Made by a program: the position numbers and the translations under genes
From: Streptomyces sp. A1277
Lineage (GTDB): Bacteria; Actinomycetota; Actinomycetes; Streptomycetales; Streptomycetaceae
DNA: 64,000 nt
Assembly: GCF_004795015.1 (NCBI RefSeq)
Contig: NZ_SSBI01000031.1
Span: forward strand, 1-64,000
Direction: 5' to 3'
Notes under the pieces: generated by a model
Databases searched by the model: none
Seen by the model: the letters and a program-made list of their open reading frames with translations, nothing else
What the model was told of the DNA's origin: nothing
Shown: positions 27,535 to 36,253 of the stretch, one piece after another
Numbering within the stretch: position 1 is the first letter of the stretch
Layout: each line of letters starts with the position of its first letter

Positions 27535-28319
27535 CGGCCCCGTCGTACGCCGGATGCGGCTGTGCGGCCCGGACGGGCGCTCCCACCTGCTGGAGGTCTC
27601 CGGGCGCCGGGACGGCACCGGTCCCGGCGGGCACCTGACCGGCTTCCTGGTGGACCTGGGCATCGGCCCGGTCGTCCCCGAGGCCGCCGACCGGCTGCCG
27701 AGCGGCATCTTCTCGCTCGACCGCTTCGGCCGGATCACCTACGTCAACCGGCCGGCCGAGGATGGACGCCGACGTCGGCGCCCGCGCCTTCCTGCCGCTG
27801 ATCGCCTCCGGACGGCACGTCGGCTCCTGCATCCTCGGCTTCGACCAGCCGCGCGGCTTCAGCCCGGAGGAGCGTACGGCCTTGACCGCACTGGCCGGTC
27901 TGATCGCGCAGGCGCTCCAGCGGGCCCAGCGCTACGACGCCGAGGCCGCCCCCGCCCGCGGCCTCCAGGACGCCCTGCTGCCGCACAAGCTGCCCGTCGT
28001 GCCCGGCGTCGTCACCGAGGGCCGCTACCCGGCCGGCACCCAGGGCATGGACGTCGGAGGAGACGCCGTGCCCCCGGACGTCGCCGATGACCAGGTCGCG
28101 TCTGCCGCCGGTCTCGATCACGTCGTACCAGTCGCCGCCGCCACCATGGGACAGCTCCGCAGCGCCGTCCGTGCCTTCGCGCTCAGCGGCCACGACCCGC
28201 AGGAGGTCATGAGCGGCACCAACCGCCTGCTCATCGACCTCGACACCGGCCAGTTCGCGAGCTGCTGCTACATCGTGAAACTGCTCGGGGTGCCCGGGGC
28301 GGACCCGTACGACACCTGA
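27535..28319 (+). pseudogene. Wrecked PAS-GAF-SpoIIE (PP2C-type) phosphatase with an internal 72-bp inversion
   Basis: Fragments of one sensor phosphatase appear in order. First a PAS-like piece in one frame (LLEVSGRRDGTGPGGHLTGF, SGIFSLDRFGRITYVNRPAE). After a frame change near 27765 comes a GAF piece (ARAFLPLIASGRHVGSCILG, FSPEERTALTALAGLIAQAL). Then the SpoIIE linker (LQDALLPHKLPVVPGVV, PAGTQGMDVGGD). Bases 28062-28133 then read as nonsense forward, but their reverse complement encodes DWYDVIETGGRRDLVIGD, then VRGHGV: the missing metal-binding motifs. After it the normal sequence resumes (AAATMGQLRSAVRAFALSG) and ends early at 28319, lacking the rest of the SpoIIE domain. The N-terminal boundary is uncertain. 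Not functional. Confidence 0.85.
28062..28133. repeat. 72-bp in-place inversion within the phosphatase remnant
   Basis: The segment starts GAC and ends GTC, so its ends are complementary. Wider flanks are also related as imperfect inverted repeats: CATGG...GGAGGAGAC on the left, and GTCGCCGCCGCC...CCATG on the right. The length is exactly 24 codons, so the frame is kept. Confidence 0.85.
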
Positions 28320-28332
28320 AGCGGCGGCCCGG

Positions 28333-29655
28333 TCAGCGGCGCCGGGGGCTCGGGGCGGGGACGAGACGGACCGCCGTGTTCAGGACATGGTCGATCGCGT
28401 CGCGCGAGGGGTGCTGCGTGAGGTTGGTGAGGAGCCGGGCCAGGGTGTTGAGCAGCGCCGGTGACCCCATCACATAGCGGTTGAGCACCGGCTGGAAGCC
28501 CGACCGGCTGAAGATCAGGTCGGCGGCGGTGTTGCCGAGCCGGTAGTAGCGGCCCCAGCGGCGGTTCATCTCGGCCGGGTAGTGGCGCAGCGCCCGCTCC
28601 CGCCGCGGGCCCGGCGGCAGCGCGAGCCCGAGCGCCGTCGTCTCGGCGGCGACCTCACCGGCCTCCAGGGCCTGCCCGATGCCCTCGCCGTTCCACGGGC
28701 TGACCATGCCCCCTGAGTCGCCGACCAGGAGGAGCCCCCGGGTGTAGAGGGGGTGGCGGTTGAAGCCCAGCGGGAGGGCGGCGCTGCGCACGGGCCCCTC
28801 GGCGTTCTCCTCCCGCAGCCCCCACTCGGCGGGCGTACGGGCCAGCCACCCATCCAGTGTGGCCCGCAGATCGGCGCTGCCGTGACGGCGGTGGGGGAGT
28901 GCGCCGAGGCCGACGTTGACCCGGCCGTCGCCCATCGGGAAGATCCAGCCGTACCCCGGCAGATAGTGGTCGCTACGGGGGAAGCGGAGGTCGGCCCAGA
29001 GCTCCAGGAACTCTTCCTGGGAACGCTCGGGGCTGCGGTAGTACCGGCGCGCGGCGGTGGCGATCTGCCGCTTGGCGTCCCGTTGCAGCCCCATGGCCAG
29101 GGCGATCCGGGCCGAGGCTCCGTCGGCGGCGATCACGACCGGCGCCCGGTGCACCACCGGCCCGGCGTCGGACACGGCCGTCACCCCGGTGATCCGGCCC
29201 GCCCGGTCGGTCACCGGCTCCTTCACCTTCACACCGGTGCGCAGCCGGGCACCGGCGGCGACGGCGTGACGGGCCAGGATGTCGTCGAAGTCGTGCCGGC
29301 TGCGGGTGAGCCCGAAGTCCGGGTAGCCGCCCAGCGCGGGCCAGTCGATCTGCACCTGCCGGTCGCCGGCCACCCAGCGCATGCCCCGCGACCTGGTCCA
29401 GCCCGGGGCCTTGATGTCGACGCCCATCCGGATCAGCTGGTGCACCGCGCGCGGGGTCAGGCCGTCCCCGCACACCTTCTCGCGGGGGAAGCGGGACTTT
29501 TCGAGCAGCAGCACGTCGACACCGGCCCTGGCGAGGTGATAGGCGGCGGACGAGCCGGCCGGCCCGGCCCCCACCACGATCACCTGGGCCTCCTCGGCCG
29601 CGCCCTGGGCGGTCTCCTCGTCCGACGGCGACTGCTCTGCACGCGTCTCCCGCAT
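28333..29655 (-). CDS. FAD-dependent geranylgeranyl reductase-family oxidoreductase
   Basis: 440 aa from ATG 29655 with GGAAGGGAG upstream. The N-terminal FAD fold has VIVVGAGPAGSSAAYHLARA and the family motif PREKVCGDGLTPRAVHQL. The second FAD motif is LLLVGDSGGMVSPWNGEGIG. YGWIFPMGDGRVNVGLG is typical of the geranylgeranyl reductase/menaquinone reductase group. Members saturate isoprenoid double bonds, for example in menaquinone or lipid tails; the substrate here is not determined. It is convergent with the phosphatase remnant, 13 bases apart. Confidence 0.88.
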   Translation of the reverse strand: MRETRAEQSPSDEETAQGAAEEAQVIVVGAGPAGSSAAYHLARAGVDVLLLEKSRFPREKVCGDGLTPRAVHQLIRMGVDIKAPGWTRSRGMRWVAGDRQVQIDWPALGGYPDFGLTRSRHDFDDILARHAVAAGARLRTGVKVKEPVTDRAGRITGVTAVSDAGPVVHRAPVVIAADGASARIALAMGLQRDAKRQIATAARRYYRSPERSQEEFLELWADLRFPRSDHYLPGYGWIFPMGDGRVNVGLGALPHRRHGSADLRATLDGWLARTPAEWGLREENAEGPVRSAALPLGFNRHPLYTRGLLLVGDSGGMVSPWNGEGIGQALEAGEVAAETTALGLALPPGPRRERALRHYPAEMNRRWGRYYRLGNTAADLIFSRSGFQPVLNRYVMGSPALLNTLARLLTNLTQHPSRDAIDHVLNTAVRLVPAPSPRRR

Positions 29656-29888
29656 GGGGCTCCCTTCCTCGGTCGGTACCGCCGTCCGAGGACGACGGCC
29701 CTGTACACCGACATCCTGCCGGGTTCCCCCGCTCACCGGGAGGGTGATCGACAAGGTCCCGGAGAACACCGCCCACGGGCCGCCGGGAACCGGGAGGGCA
29801 TACGAAAACCGCCCGTCTGCTCGCACGTGCGGCGGACGCGCACGGCGCACCCGCGCGGCGGCGCAGGGGCGGTGGTGCGCGGACGCGG

Positions 29889-29984
29889 TCAGTAGGGCAG
29901 CGGGCGCCCGGACGGCGTGCGCAGATCGAGGGGCGGCGGCCGTTGCGGAAGCTGAGGACGCCGGACGACTCTGATGCGGCCCAC
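29889..29984 (-). CDS. Possible 31-residue Arg/Pro-rich small protein
   Basis: GTG 29984 lies 8 bases after AGGAGG. The peptide begins VGRIRVVRRPQLPQRPPP and ends SGRPLPY. No family is known. It is called because of the strong ribosome site and because the 437-base gap between the reductase and the channel holds nothing else obvious; codon-level evidence is too short to judge. Confidence 0.35.
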   Translation of the reverse strand: MGRIRVVRRPQLPQRPPPLDLRTPSGRPLPY

Positions 29985-30092
29985 TGCCACCACCTCCTGT
30001 CGGTAACCGGTCCTATGCCCGGCACCACGCCGTTCACACGTCGCCGGGCCGCTCGACGTGTGTCCGGCGACCGTGTGCGGCCACCGCACCGC

Positions 30093-30578
30093 TCACTGCG
30101 GCGGCCTGCGGCCCGCCTCCGCGAGCAGCCGTTCGATGCGGTCGAACCGCTCGTGCAGCAACTGCTCGGTCTCGTCGCGCATCGCGCGCGCGGCGTGCTC
30201 GGCCTCGCGTGCGAGCCGGTGGCGGCGCCGCTGCTCGTGCCCCACGAACCAGGTCGCGAGGGCCGCCGTGACCATCCCGTACGTCGTGATGCCGACGCCC
30301 ATCACGGCGACGGCGACGATCCGCCCCCACAGCGTCACCGGGGAGAAATCGCCGTACCCGACGGTCGTCGCGGTCTCCGCCGACCACCACAGCGCCCGGG
30401 GGTAGGAGGTGATGGTGGCGTGCGGGGCATGCCGCTCGGCCACCAGCTCCACCCAGGAGCCCACCAGTACGGTCAGGGCGAGCAGCACCGTCGCCCAGCC
30501 CGCCGCCTTGAGGTGCAGCGAACGGCTCTCCCGGCCGAGCAGCAGCTCGACCGCCTTGGTCAGGAACACAGGCACCAT
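30093..30578 (-). CDS. Two-TM potassium channel
   Basis: 161 aa. First membrane helix AAGWATVLLALTVLVGSWVE, pore helix and filter ALWWSAETATTVGYGDFSP (TVGYGD is the K+ selectivity signature), then a second helix IVAVAVMGVGITTYGMVTAA. The C-terminal 50 residues are charged and predicted coiled coil (EHAARAMRDETEQLLHERFD), probably tetramerising in the cytoplasm. The start is weakly defined: ATG 30578 has no clear ribosome site, but upstream sequence is not membrane-like. Divergent from the SpoIIE phosphatase gene. Confidence 0.88.
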   Translation of the reverse strand: MVPVFLTKAVELLLGRESRSLHLKAAGWATVLLALTVLVGSWVELVAERHAPHATITSYPRALWWSAETATTVGYGDFSPVTLWGRIVAVAVMGVGITTYGMVTAALATWFVGHEQRRRHRLAREAEHAARAMRDETEQLLHERFDRIERLLAEAGRRPPQ

Positions 30579-30731
30579 TTCCGGATCATGGGGCGCGGGC
30601 GGCACTCCCGGCGGCCGGGCACGCGCCCGGCCGCCCCGCGTCACCCGATCGCACCGGACGGGCCCGCCCGGGCCCGGGGGCGGGTCACGCACACCGATCG
30701 CACTCCGGCAATCCGTGTTAAACCTGAAGAT

Positions 30732-33524
30732 GTGGGTGGTACAGGTCGATTCCGGGCGTGGTCTCACCGCTCCGCCCGACGGCCGCATCGACACGATGGC
30801 GGCCGCCCCGGCGGTGACGAACCCGCGCCCTCCGGGCCGCCCCGCGAGCGGACCTCACCAGGGCGCCGGCTGCGCGCCCTCTTCAGTGTCCGCACGGTGG
30901 CAGGCCAGTTCTTCGTCCTCATGCTGAGCATCGTCGTCCTGCTCGTCGCCGCCGCGGTCGTCGCGCTCGTCGTCCAGGGCCGGCGCGACAGCATGAGCGC
31001 GGCGCGCGCCCAGTCGCTGAGCGTCGCCCAGACCTTCGCGCACGCCCCCGGTGTCGCCGCCGCCCTCGACAGCAAGGACCCCACGGCCGTCCTCCAGCCG
31101 CGCGCCGAGGAGATCCGGCAGAGCACCGGCGTGGAAGTCGTCGTCGTGGCCGGCACCAACGGCGTCCTCTACACCCACCGCGACATCGCGCTCATCGGCA
31201 AGAAGGTCCCCGTCCCCTACAAGGAGGCCCTCGACGGCAGGTCCGTCACCCGCACGGTCTCGGCCAGCCGAGGCAGGGCGGTCGCCTCGGCCGTGCCCGT
31301 CCTGCGCCGGGACGGGTCGGTGGCCGGACTCGTGGCCGTGGGCATCAAAGTCGAGGCCGTGAACCGGCTGGCGTACCCGAGCGTCCCGCTCACCATCGGC
31401 GCCGGAATCGCCGCGCTGGCCCTCACCACGGCCGGCGCCGCCCTGGTGAGCCGCCGCCTGAGACGTCAGACGCGCGGCCTGGGCCCGGCCGAGATGACCC
31501 GGATGTACGAACACCACGACGCGGTGCTGCACGCCGTGCGCGAAGGCGTCCTCATCATCGGCGCCGACCACCGGCTGCTGCTGGCCAACGACGAGGCGCG
31601 GCGGCTGCTCGACCTGCCCCCGGACGCCGAGGGGCGCGCGGTCACCGACCTCGGACTGGACCCCGGCACCGGCGAACTGCTCGCCTCCGGACAGGTCGCC
31701 ACCGACGAGCTGAAGCCCGCGGGGGACCGGCTGCTCGCCGTCAACCTCCGCCCCACCGAGGAGCGCGGCGGCCAGCCCGGCATGGTGGCGACCCTGCGCG
31801 ACACCACGGAACTGCGGGCCGTCACCGGACGGGCGGAGACCGTACGCGAACGCCTGACGCTGCTCTACCAGGCCGGCGCCCGGATCGGCACCACCCTCGA
31901 CGTCACCACCACCGCCCAGGAACTCGCGGACGTCGCGGCCCCCGGGTTCGCCGACTGCGTGACCGTCGACCTCGCCGACTCCGTCCTGCGCGGCGGAGAA
32001 CCCCGGCCGCCCACGGGCGACGTCATGAGCCTGCGCCGCACCGCCGTCCGCTGCGTGGACGAGGACCACCCGCTCCACCCGGCCGGGCGCGTCATCGGCT
32101 TCGTACCGACCACCCCCGAGCGCCTCGGCACCAGCGTCGGGCACACCTGGATCGTCTCCGATCTGACCACCTCCCAGCGGTGGCGCGAACCCGACCCCGA
32201 ACAGGCCGCCCGCATCCTGGAGCACGGGTTCCACTCGCTGCTCTCCGTCCCGCTGCGGGCCCGCGGTGTCATCCTCGGCGTGGCCAACTTCTGGCGGGCG
32301 CAGAACGAGGCGTCCTTCGACCTGGACGACCTCTCCTTCGCGGAGGAACTGGTGGCCCGGGCAGCGGTCAGCGTCGACAACGCCCGCCGCTACACCCGCG
32401 AGCACGAGATGGCCGTGACCCTCCAGCGCAGCCTCCTGCCGCGCGGCCTGCCCGAGCAGAACGCCCTGGACGTCGCCTACCGCTACCTGCCGGCCCAGGC
32501 CGGTGTGGGCGGCGACTGGTTCGACGTGATCCCGCTGTCCGGCGCACGGGTCGCCCTCGTCGTCGGCGATGTCGTCGGACACGGTCTGCACGCGGCGGCC
32601 ACCATGGGCCGGCTGCGCACCACGGTCCTCAACTTCTCGACGCTCGACCTGGCGCCCGACGAACTCCTCGGCCACCTCGACGAGCTGGTCGTCAGGATGG
32701 ACCAGGACGAGGAGGTGGGCGGCGGCGCGATCACCGGCGCCACCTGCCTGTACGCGATCTACGACGCCGTCTCGGGACGCTGCACGATCGCCCGGGCCGG
32801 CCACCCGGGACCCGCGCTCGTCCTGCCCGACGGCACGGTCAGCTTCCCCGACATCCCGCCCGGGCTGCCCCTCGGGATCGGCGGCATGCCCTTCGAGATG
32901 ACCGATTTGCAGGTGCCCGAGGGCAGCCGTCTGGTCCTGTACACGGACGGCCTGGTGGAGCGCCGGGACCGGGACATCGACGACGGCCTCGAACTCCTGC
33001 GCCGCTCGCTCGCCGACCGCGACCGCACCCCGGAGGAGACCTGCGACGACGTGCTCGACGCCATGCTGCCCAGCCGCCCCGGCGACGACGTCGCCCTGCT
33101 GGTGGCCAGGACCCGCACCCTGGACCCGTCCCGGCGCATCCAGTGGGACGTCCCCCCGGACCCCGCGGCCGTCGCGGGCGTCCGCAGGCAGGCCATCCGC
33201 TGGCTGTCCGACCAGGGTCTCGACGAGGAGGGTTTCGTCACCGAACTCATCCTGAGCGAGCTCGTCACCAACGCCATCCGCTACGGCTCCGAGCCCATCA
33301 AGGTCCGGCTGCTTCACGACCGGTCCCTGATCTGCGAGGTGTCGGACTGCAGCAGCACCTCCCCGCACCTGCGCTACGCCGCCACGACGGACGAGGGCGG
33401 CCGGGGCCTCTTCCTGGTCGCCCAGTTCGCGGAGCGCTGGGGCGCCAGGTACACCGACCGGGGCAAGGTCATCTGGTCCGAGCAGACGCTCGGCGGCCCG
33501 CCCCCGACCCAATGGCCCCTGTGA
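30732..33524 (+). CDS. Multidomain membrane sensor PP2C-type (SpoIIE) phosphatase with C-terminal anti-sigma-type ATPase domain
   Basis: About 930 aa. The start is uncertain: GTG 30732 is used, GTG 30897 is the next candidate. A membrane helix (FFVLMLSIVVLLVAAAVVAL) is followed by an extracellular single Cache/PAS-like sensor (STGVEVVVVAGTNGVLYTHR), a second helix, a PAS domain (AVREGVLIIGADHRLLLAND), a GAF domain, and the SpoIIE phosphatase core with metal ligands in GVGGDWFDVIPL, VGDVVGHGLHAAATMG and LYTDGLVERR. The last 130 residues are a HATPase_c domain of the RsbW type (ELILSELVTNAIRYGSEP, DEGGRGLFLV). Such proteins set anti-sigma/anti-anti-sigma phosphorylation in response to a ligand. 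This is the intact counterpart of the broken copy at 27.5-28.3 kb. Confidence 0.92.
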   Translation: MGGTGRFRAWSHRSARRPHRHDGGRPGGDEPAPSGPPRERTSPGRRLRALFSVRTVAGQFFVLMLSIVVLLVAAAVVALVVQGRRDSMSAARAQSLSVAQTFAHAPGVAAALDSKDPTAVLQPRAEEIRQSTGVEVVVVAGTNGVLYTHRDIALIGKKVPVPYKEALDGRSVTRTVSASRGRAVASAVPVLRRDGSVAGLVAVGIKVEAVNRLAYPSVPLTIGAGIAALALTTAGAALVSRRLRRQTRGLGPAEMTRMYEHHDAVLHAVREGVLIIGADHRLLLANDEARRLLDLPPDAEGRAVTDLGLDPGTGELLASGQVATDELKPAGDRLLAVNLRPTEERGGQPGMVATLRDTTELRAVTGRAETVRERLTLLYQAGARIGTTLDVTTTAQELADVAAPGFADCVTVDLADSVLRGGEPRPPTGDVMSLRRTAVRCVDEDHPLHPAGRVIGFVPTTPERLGTSVGHTWIVSDLTTSQRWREPDPEQAARILEHGFHSLLSVPLRARGVILGVANFWRAQNEASFDLDDLSFAEELVARAAVSVDNARRYTREHEMAVTLQRSLLPRGLPEQNALDVAYRYLPAQAGVGGDWFDVIPLSGARVALVVGDVVGHGLHAAATMGRLRTTVLNFSTLDLAPDELLGHLDELVVRMDQDEEVGGGAITGATCLYAIYDAVSGRCTIARAGHPGPALVLPDGTVSFPDIPPGLPLGIGGMPFEMTDLQVPEGSRLVLYTDGLVERRDRDIDDGLELLRRSLADRDRTPEETCDDVLDAMLPSRPGDDVALLVARTRTLDPSRRIQWDVPPDPAAVAGVRRQAIRWLSDQGLDEEGFVTELILSELVTNAIRYGSEPIKVRLLHDRSLICEVSDCSSTSPHLRYAATTDEGGRGLFLVAQFAERWGARYTDRGKVIWSEQTLGGPPPTQWPL

Positions 33525-33528
33525 CGGC

Positions 33529-33566
33529 GGCGCGGGGCCCGGCACACCGCCGGGCCCCGCGCCTTT
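33529..33566 (+). terminator. Terminator after the SpoIIE phosphatase
   Basis: A 15-bp perfect GC stem (33529-33543 with 33549-33563), loop ACACC, then TTT. It starts 5 bases after the stop and also faces the convergent gene ending at 33603. Confidence 0.93.
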
Positions 33567-33602
33567 CACTCACCTCGGGTATCGGGTGTCATGCGCCTCC
33601 CG

Positions 33603-35786
33603 TCACGGGAAGGACACCACGTTCGACGGAACGGTCGAGGTCCCGGATGTGGGCGATCCGGTGTTGTTGATGACGTGGTTGTACTGGCCCTGGCCGCCGA
33701 GGGAGACGACGAGCAGGTCGTGGAACTTCACGCCGGGCTTGACCGGGGCCTCGAAGCCGTGGTCCTGGTGGATGGTGGGGTCGGCGGTGAAGTTGCAGTA
33801 GCTGCCGAGTCCCCATGCCTCGTGCGTGTTGACGGAGTCGTCGACCTTGTAGGCCGCGAAGCCCTTGGTGCTGCCGTTCTGGATGGCTGCCTGGTTGGGG
33901 GCGTCGTACGCCTTCTCGTTCTGGTAGAAGATCGTCTTGCCGTTCTCGCCGGACCAGCGGACGTCGTACTTGTTGAAGTGCTCCACGAACAGGCCGGTGG
34001 CCAGGACGTTGTCGCCGTTGACCTGGAGGCCGTAGTCGGACCGGTTGGTCTCCCAGCCGACGCCCTCGCCGTGGTCGGCGCGCCACAGCCAGGTGTGGTC
34101 GATAATCGTGTCGTTGCTGTTGATCACCATGCCCGTGGTGGCCTTGCCGGCGCCCGCGCCGCCGACCCGGACGAAGACGTCCTGGACGCTGGTCGGGTTC
34201 GCCGCGTGGCCGGCCGAGGCCCCGTCGGGGCCGACCTGGAGCAGCACCTGCGAGTTCTGCGGGCCGGCGTCGATCAGCAGCCCGGCGAGCTTCACGCCGT
34301 CCACGTCACCGACCTTGAGGGCGGTGACCCCGTTGTCCGGGATGATCGTGGCGAGGCCGAGCCCGAGGACGACCGTGTTGGCCCGGTCGATGTTGATCGT
34401 CTGGTTGACGTGGTAGATGCCCGGCGTGAACAGCAGGTGCAGGCCCTGCTGGACGGCCGCGTTGATGGTGGCGGCGGAGGCACCCGGCTTGACCACGTAG
34501 AACTGGCTCAGCGGGATGGACTCGCCCTGCGGGGTGCCGTTCCAGGAGACGCCGCGTGCGTTGGTGCGCTTGGCCGGGACGAAGACCTTGTAGGCGTTGC
34601 CGTCCAGGTAGAGGAAGGGCTTCTCCCGGGAGACCGGGGTGTTGTTGAGCGTGGTGTACGGCGGCTCGGGGAAGCTCTGCGCGGGCGCGCCCTCGACGCC
34701 GGAGAACGTCATGTTCCAGACGCCGTTGCCCCAGCTGCCGATGGAGCTGTCGCGGGTGTACCACTGCTGCTGCGAGTACGGTCCGACCTGGCCGTCGATC
34801 TTGCTGTCGGCGATGTACCCGCCGCTCGCCCAGCCGTAGCCGTTCGGGGCGAGGTTGAGGCCGCCCTTGACGTGCATCCGGCGGAAGGGCGCCGCCTGCG
34901 AGACGGCCCAGCGGTCGGTGCCGTTGACCGGGTTGAGCGCCAGGTTCTCGGCCGAACGCCAGAAGTTCTGCGTGGCGTTGCCGTTGAACCAGCCCGCGTC
35001 GACGGTGACGTCACCGTTGAACGTGGTGTCGTCCGGCTTGAGCCCGAGTCCGGCGATCGAGGTGTAGAAGCCGATCTGGGCGTTGATGTTGTTGTACGTG
35101 CCCGGCTTGAACATCAGCGCGTAGCGGCCGGTGCCGAACTGCGCCGACTCCTGCTGGTGGAAGATCTCGTCGACCTTGGCCTGGATGTTGGGCGTCGACG
35201 GGTCGAAGACCAGGACGTTGGGGCCGAGGTCGCCGCCACCGGGGATCTGCGGACCGCCGCCGCCACCGGTGGTGCCGAACACCTGGAACTCCCAGAGGGA
35301 GTACCCGTACTGGGTGGCACGGGCGGTGCCGGTCAGCCGGACGTAGCGGGCGGTGCCGGAGACGTTCAGCGTCTCGTTGCCGCCGGGGCCCGTGGTGGTC
35401 GAGTAGGCGGTGCTCCACGTGGAGTCGTCCGTGGAGAACTCGATGCGGTAGCTCTTGGCGTAGGCGGCCTCCCACTTCAGTGCGATCTGGCTGACCGAGG
35501 CGGAGGCGCCCAGGTCGACCTTGATCCACTGCGGGTCGGAGAAGGCACTCGACCAGCGGGTGCCGTTGTCGCCGTCCACGGCGGCGGTGGCGGGGGTACC
35601 GGCGCCTTCCTGGCTGGACGTGGTCACCGTCTTGCCCTGCGAGAGCAGGGAAGGGGCCGCGCTGGCGGAGGTCGAGGGAACGAAGGCCAGGAGCGAGACG
35701 ACGAGACCGGCGACGGCGGCCAGCACGCCGGTACGTCTTCTTCCGGACGAAGGTGCGGGTCTGTGGAGCAAGGGGGGTCCATACAT
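33603..35786 (-). CDS. Secreted CBM32 (F5/8 type C) plus parallel beta-helix protein, GH55-like, probable beta-1,3-glucanase
   Basis: 727 aa from ATG 35786 with GGAG 9 bases upstream. The signal peptide (RRRTGVLAAVAGLVVSLLAF, then STSASAAP) is followed by a discoidin/CBM32 domain (SQGKTVTTSSQEGAGTPATA, WIKVDLGASASVSQIALKWE, YSLWEFQVFG). After a Gly-rich linker comes a long double beta-helix region: NVLVFDPSTPNIQAKVDEIF, GRYALMFKPGTYN, then FTPGIYHVNQTINI. Two pectate-lyase-like helices in tandem are characteristic of GH55 exo-beta-1,3-glucanases; database entries of this type are often misnamed adenylyl cyclase. Substrate assignment is inference. A LacI-type palindrome precedes it. Confidence 0.75.
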   Translation of the reverse strand: MYGPPLLHRPAPSSGRRRTGVLAAVAGLVVSLLAFVPSTSASAAPSLLSQGKTVTTSSQEGAGTPATAAVDGDNGTRWSSAFSDPQWIKVDLGASASVSQIALKWEAAYAKSYRIEFSTDDSTWSTAYSTTTGPGGNETLNVSGTARYVRLTGTARATQYGYSLWEFQVFGTTGGGGGPQIPGGGDLGPNVLVFDPSTPNIQAKVDEIFHQQESAQFGTGRYALMFKPGTYNNINAQIGFYTSIAGLGLKPDDTTFNGDVTVDAGWFNGNATQNFWRSAENLALNPVNGTDRWAVSQAAPFRRMHVKGGLNLAPNGYGWASGGYIADSKIDGQVGPYSQQQWYTRDSSIGSWGNGVWNMTFSGVEGAPAQSFPEPPYTTLNNTPVSREKPFLYLDGNAYKVFVPAKRTNARGVSWNGTPQGESIPLSQFYVVKPGASAATINAAVQQGLHLLFTPGIYHVNQTINIDRANTVVLGLGLATIIPDNGVTALKVGDVDGVKLAGLLIDAGPQNSQVLLQVGPDGASAGHAANPTSVQDVFVRVGGAGAGKATTGMVINSNDTIIDHTWLWRADHGEGVGWETNRSDYGLQVNGDNVLATGLFVEHFNKYDVRWSGENGKTIFYQNEKAYDAPNQAAIQNGSTKGFAAYKVDDSVNTHEAWGLGSYCNFTADPTIHQDHGFEAPVKPGVKFHDLLVVSLGGQGQYNHVINNTGSPTSGTSTVPSNVVSFP

Positions 35787-35833
35787 GGGGGAATGTCTCC
35801 TGAGTCGCGGAACGGGTGCACGACACGAAGCCG

Positions 35834-35845
35834 GAGAGCGCTCTC
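35834..35845. promoter_or_regulatory. LacI-type operator upstream of the beta-helix glycosidase
   Basis: GAGAGCGCTCTC is a perfect 12-bp palindrome with the central AGCGCT core seen in CebR-type operators (TGGGAGCGCTCCCA). It lies 48 bases upstream of the start codon. Confidence 0.65.
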
Positions 35846-36193
35846 TCCGGCCGATGGGGATACTTCTCCCTCGCTCCCCTTGCGTCAATAGGTGTGCAAC
35901 AACCGCTTCTCCAGACGCCCTTGAGGACAACAGTTGACGACGGATACCTCACGAGTGTCCGCATTGAAGGCGGCTTGAGGGCAACCGCGCAAGGGAACTG
36001 ACAGGCCATCGATTCAGGTGATGACAGGGCGCGTACGGGGAGTGACTGCGGCGGAACGGGTCGTTGCCACCGCAACCAAGCGGCGCGCGAGACCGGCCGC
36101 CCGCACCGGGCACCGCGAACTCCCGCGCCTGTTACCGGACATGTGGCCGCAGCCCCGGGGACAGCGGGCCCGGGTGCTCGCTATCCTCCGGGC
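35846..36193. other. Intergenic region between divergent glycosidase and regulator
   Basis: No gene is supported. The left part belongs to the glycosidase promoter region. At the right end TATCCT (36183-36188) stands 5 bases before ATG 36194, close enough for a leaderless transcript of the small uORF. Nothing else is recognised. Confidence 0.4.
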
Positions 36194-36253
36194 ATGAGCC
36201 GTAGACGTGGCGCACAGCGCGCCGCTGACCAGGCACGACGGGGTCCCGGATGA
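36194..36253 (+). CDS. 19-codon uORF translationally coupled to the XRE regulator
   Basis: ATG 36194 to TGA 36253 encodes MSRRRGAQRAADQARRGPG. Its TGA overlaps the regulator's ATG (ATGA), and the regulator has no ribosome site of its own. I infer that ribosomes finishing the peptide restart on the regulator gene. Confidence 0.45.
   Translation: MSRRRGAQRAADQARRGPG

Noticed and set aside
28062..28133. Phase-variable invertible switch
   Set aside because: The flanking repeats are short and imperfect, no invertase gene is nearby, and the gene is already broken elsewhere; a one-time inversion is the simpler reading.
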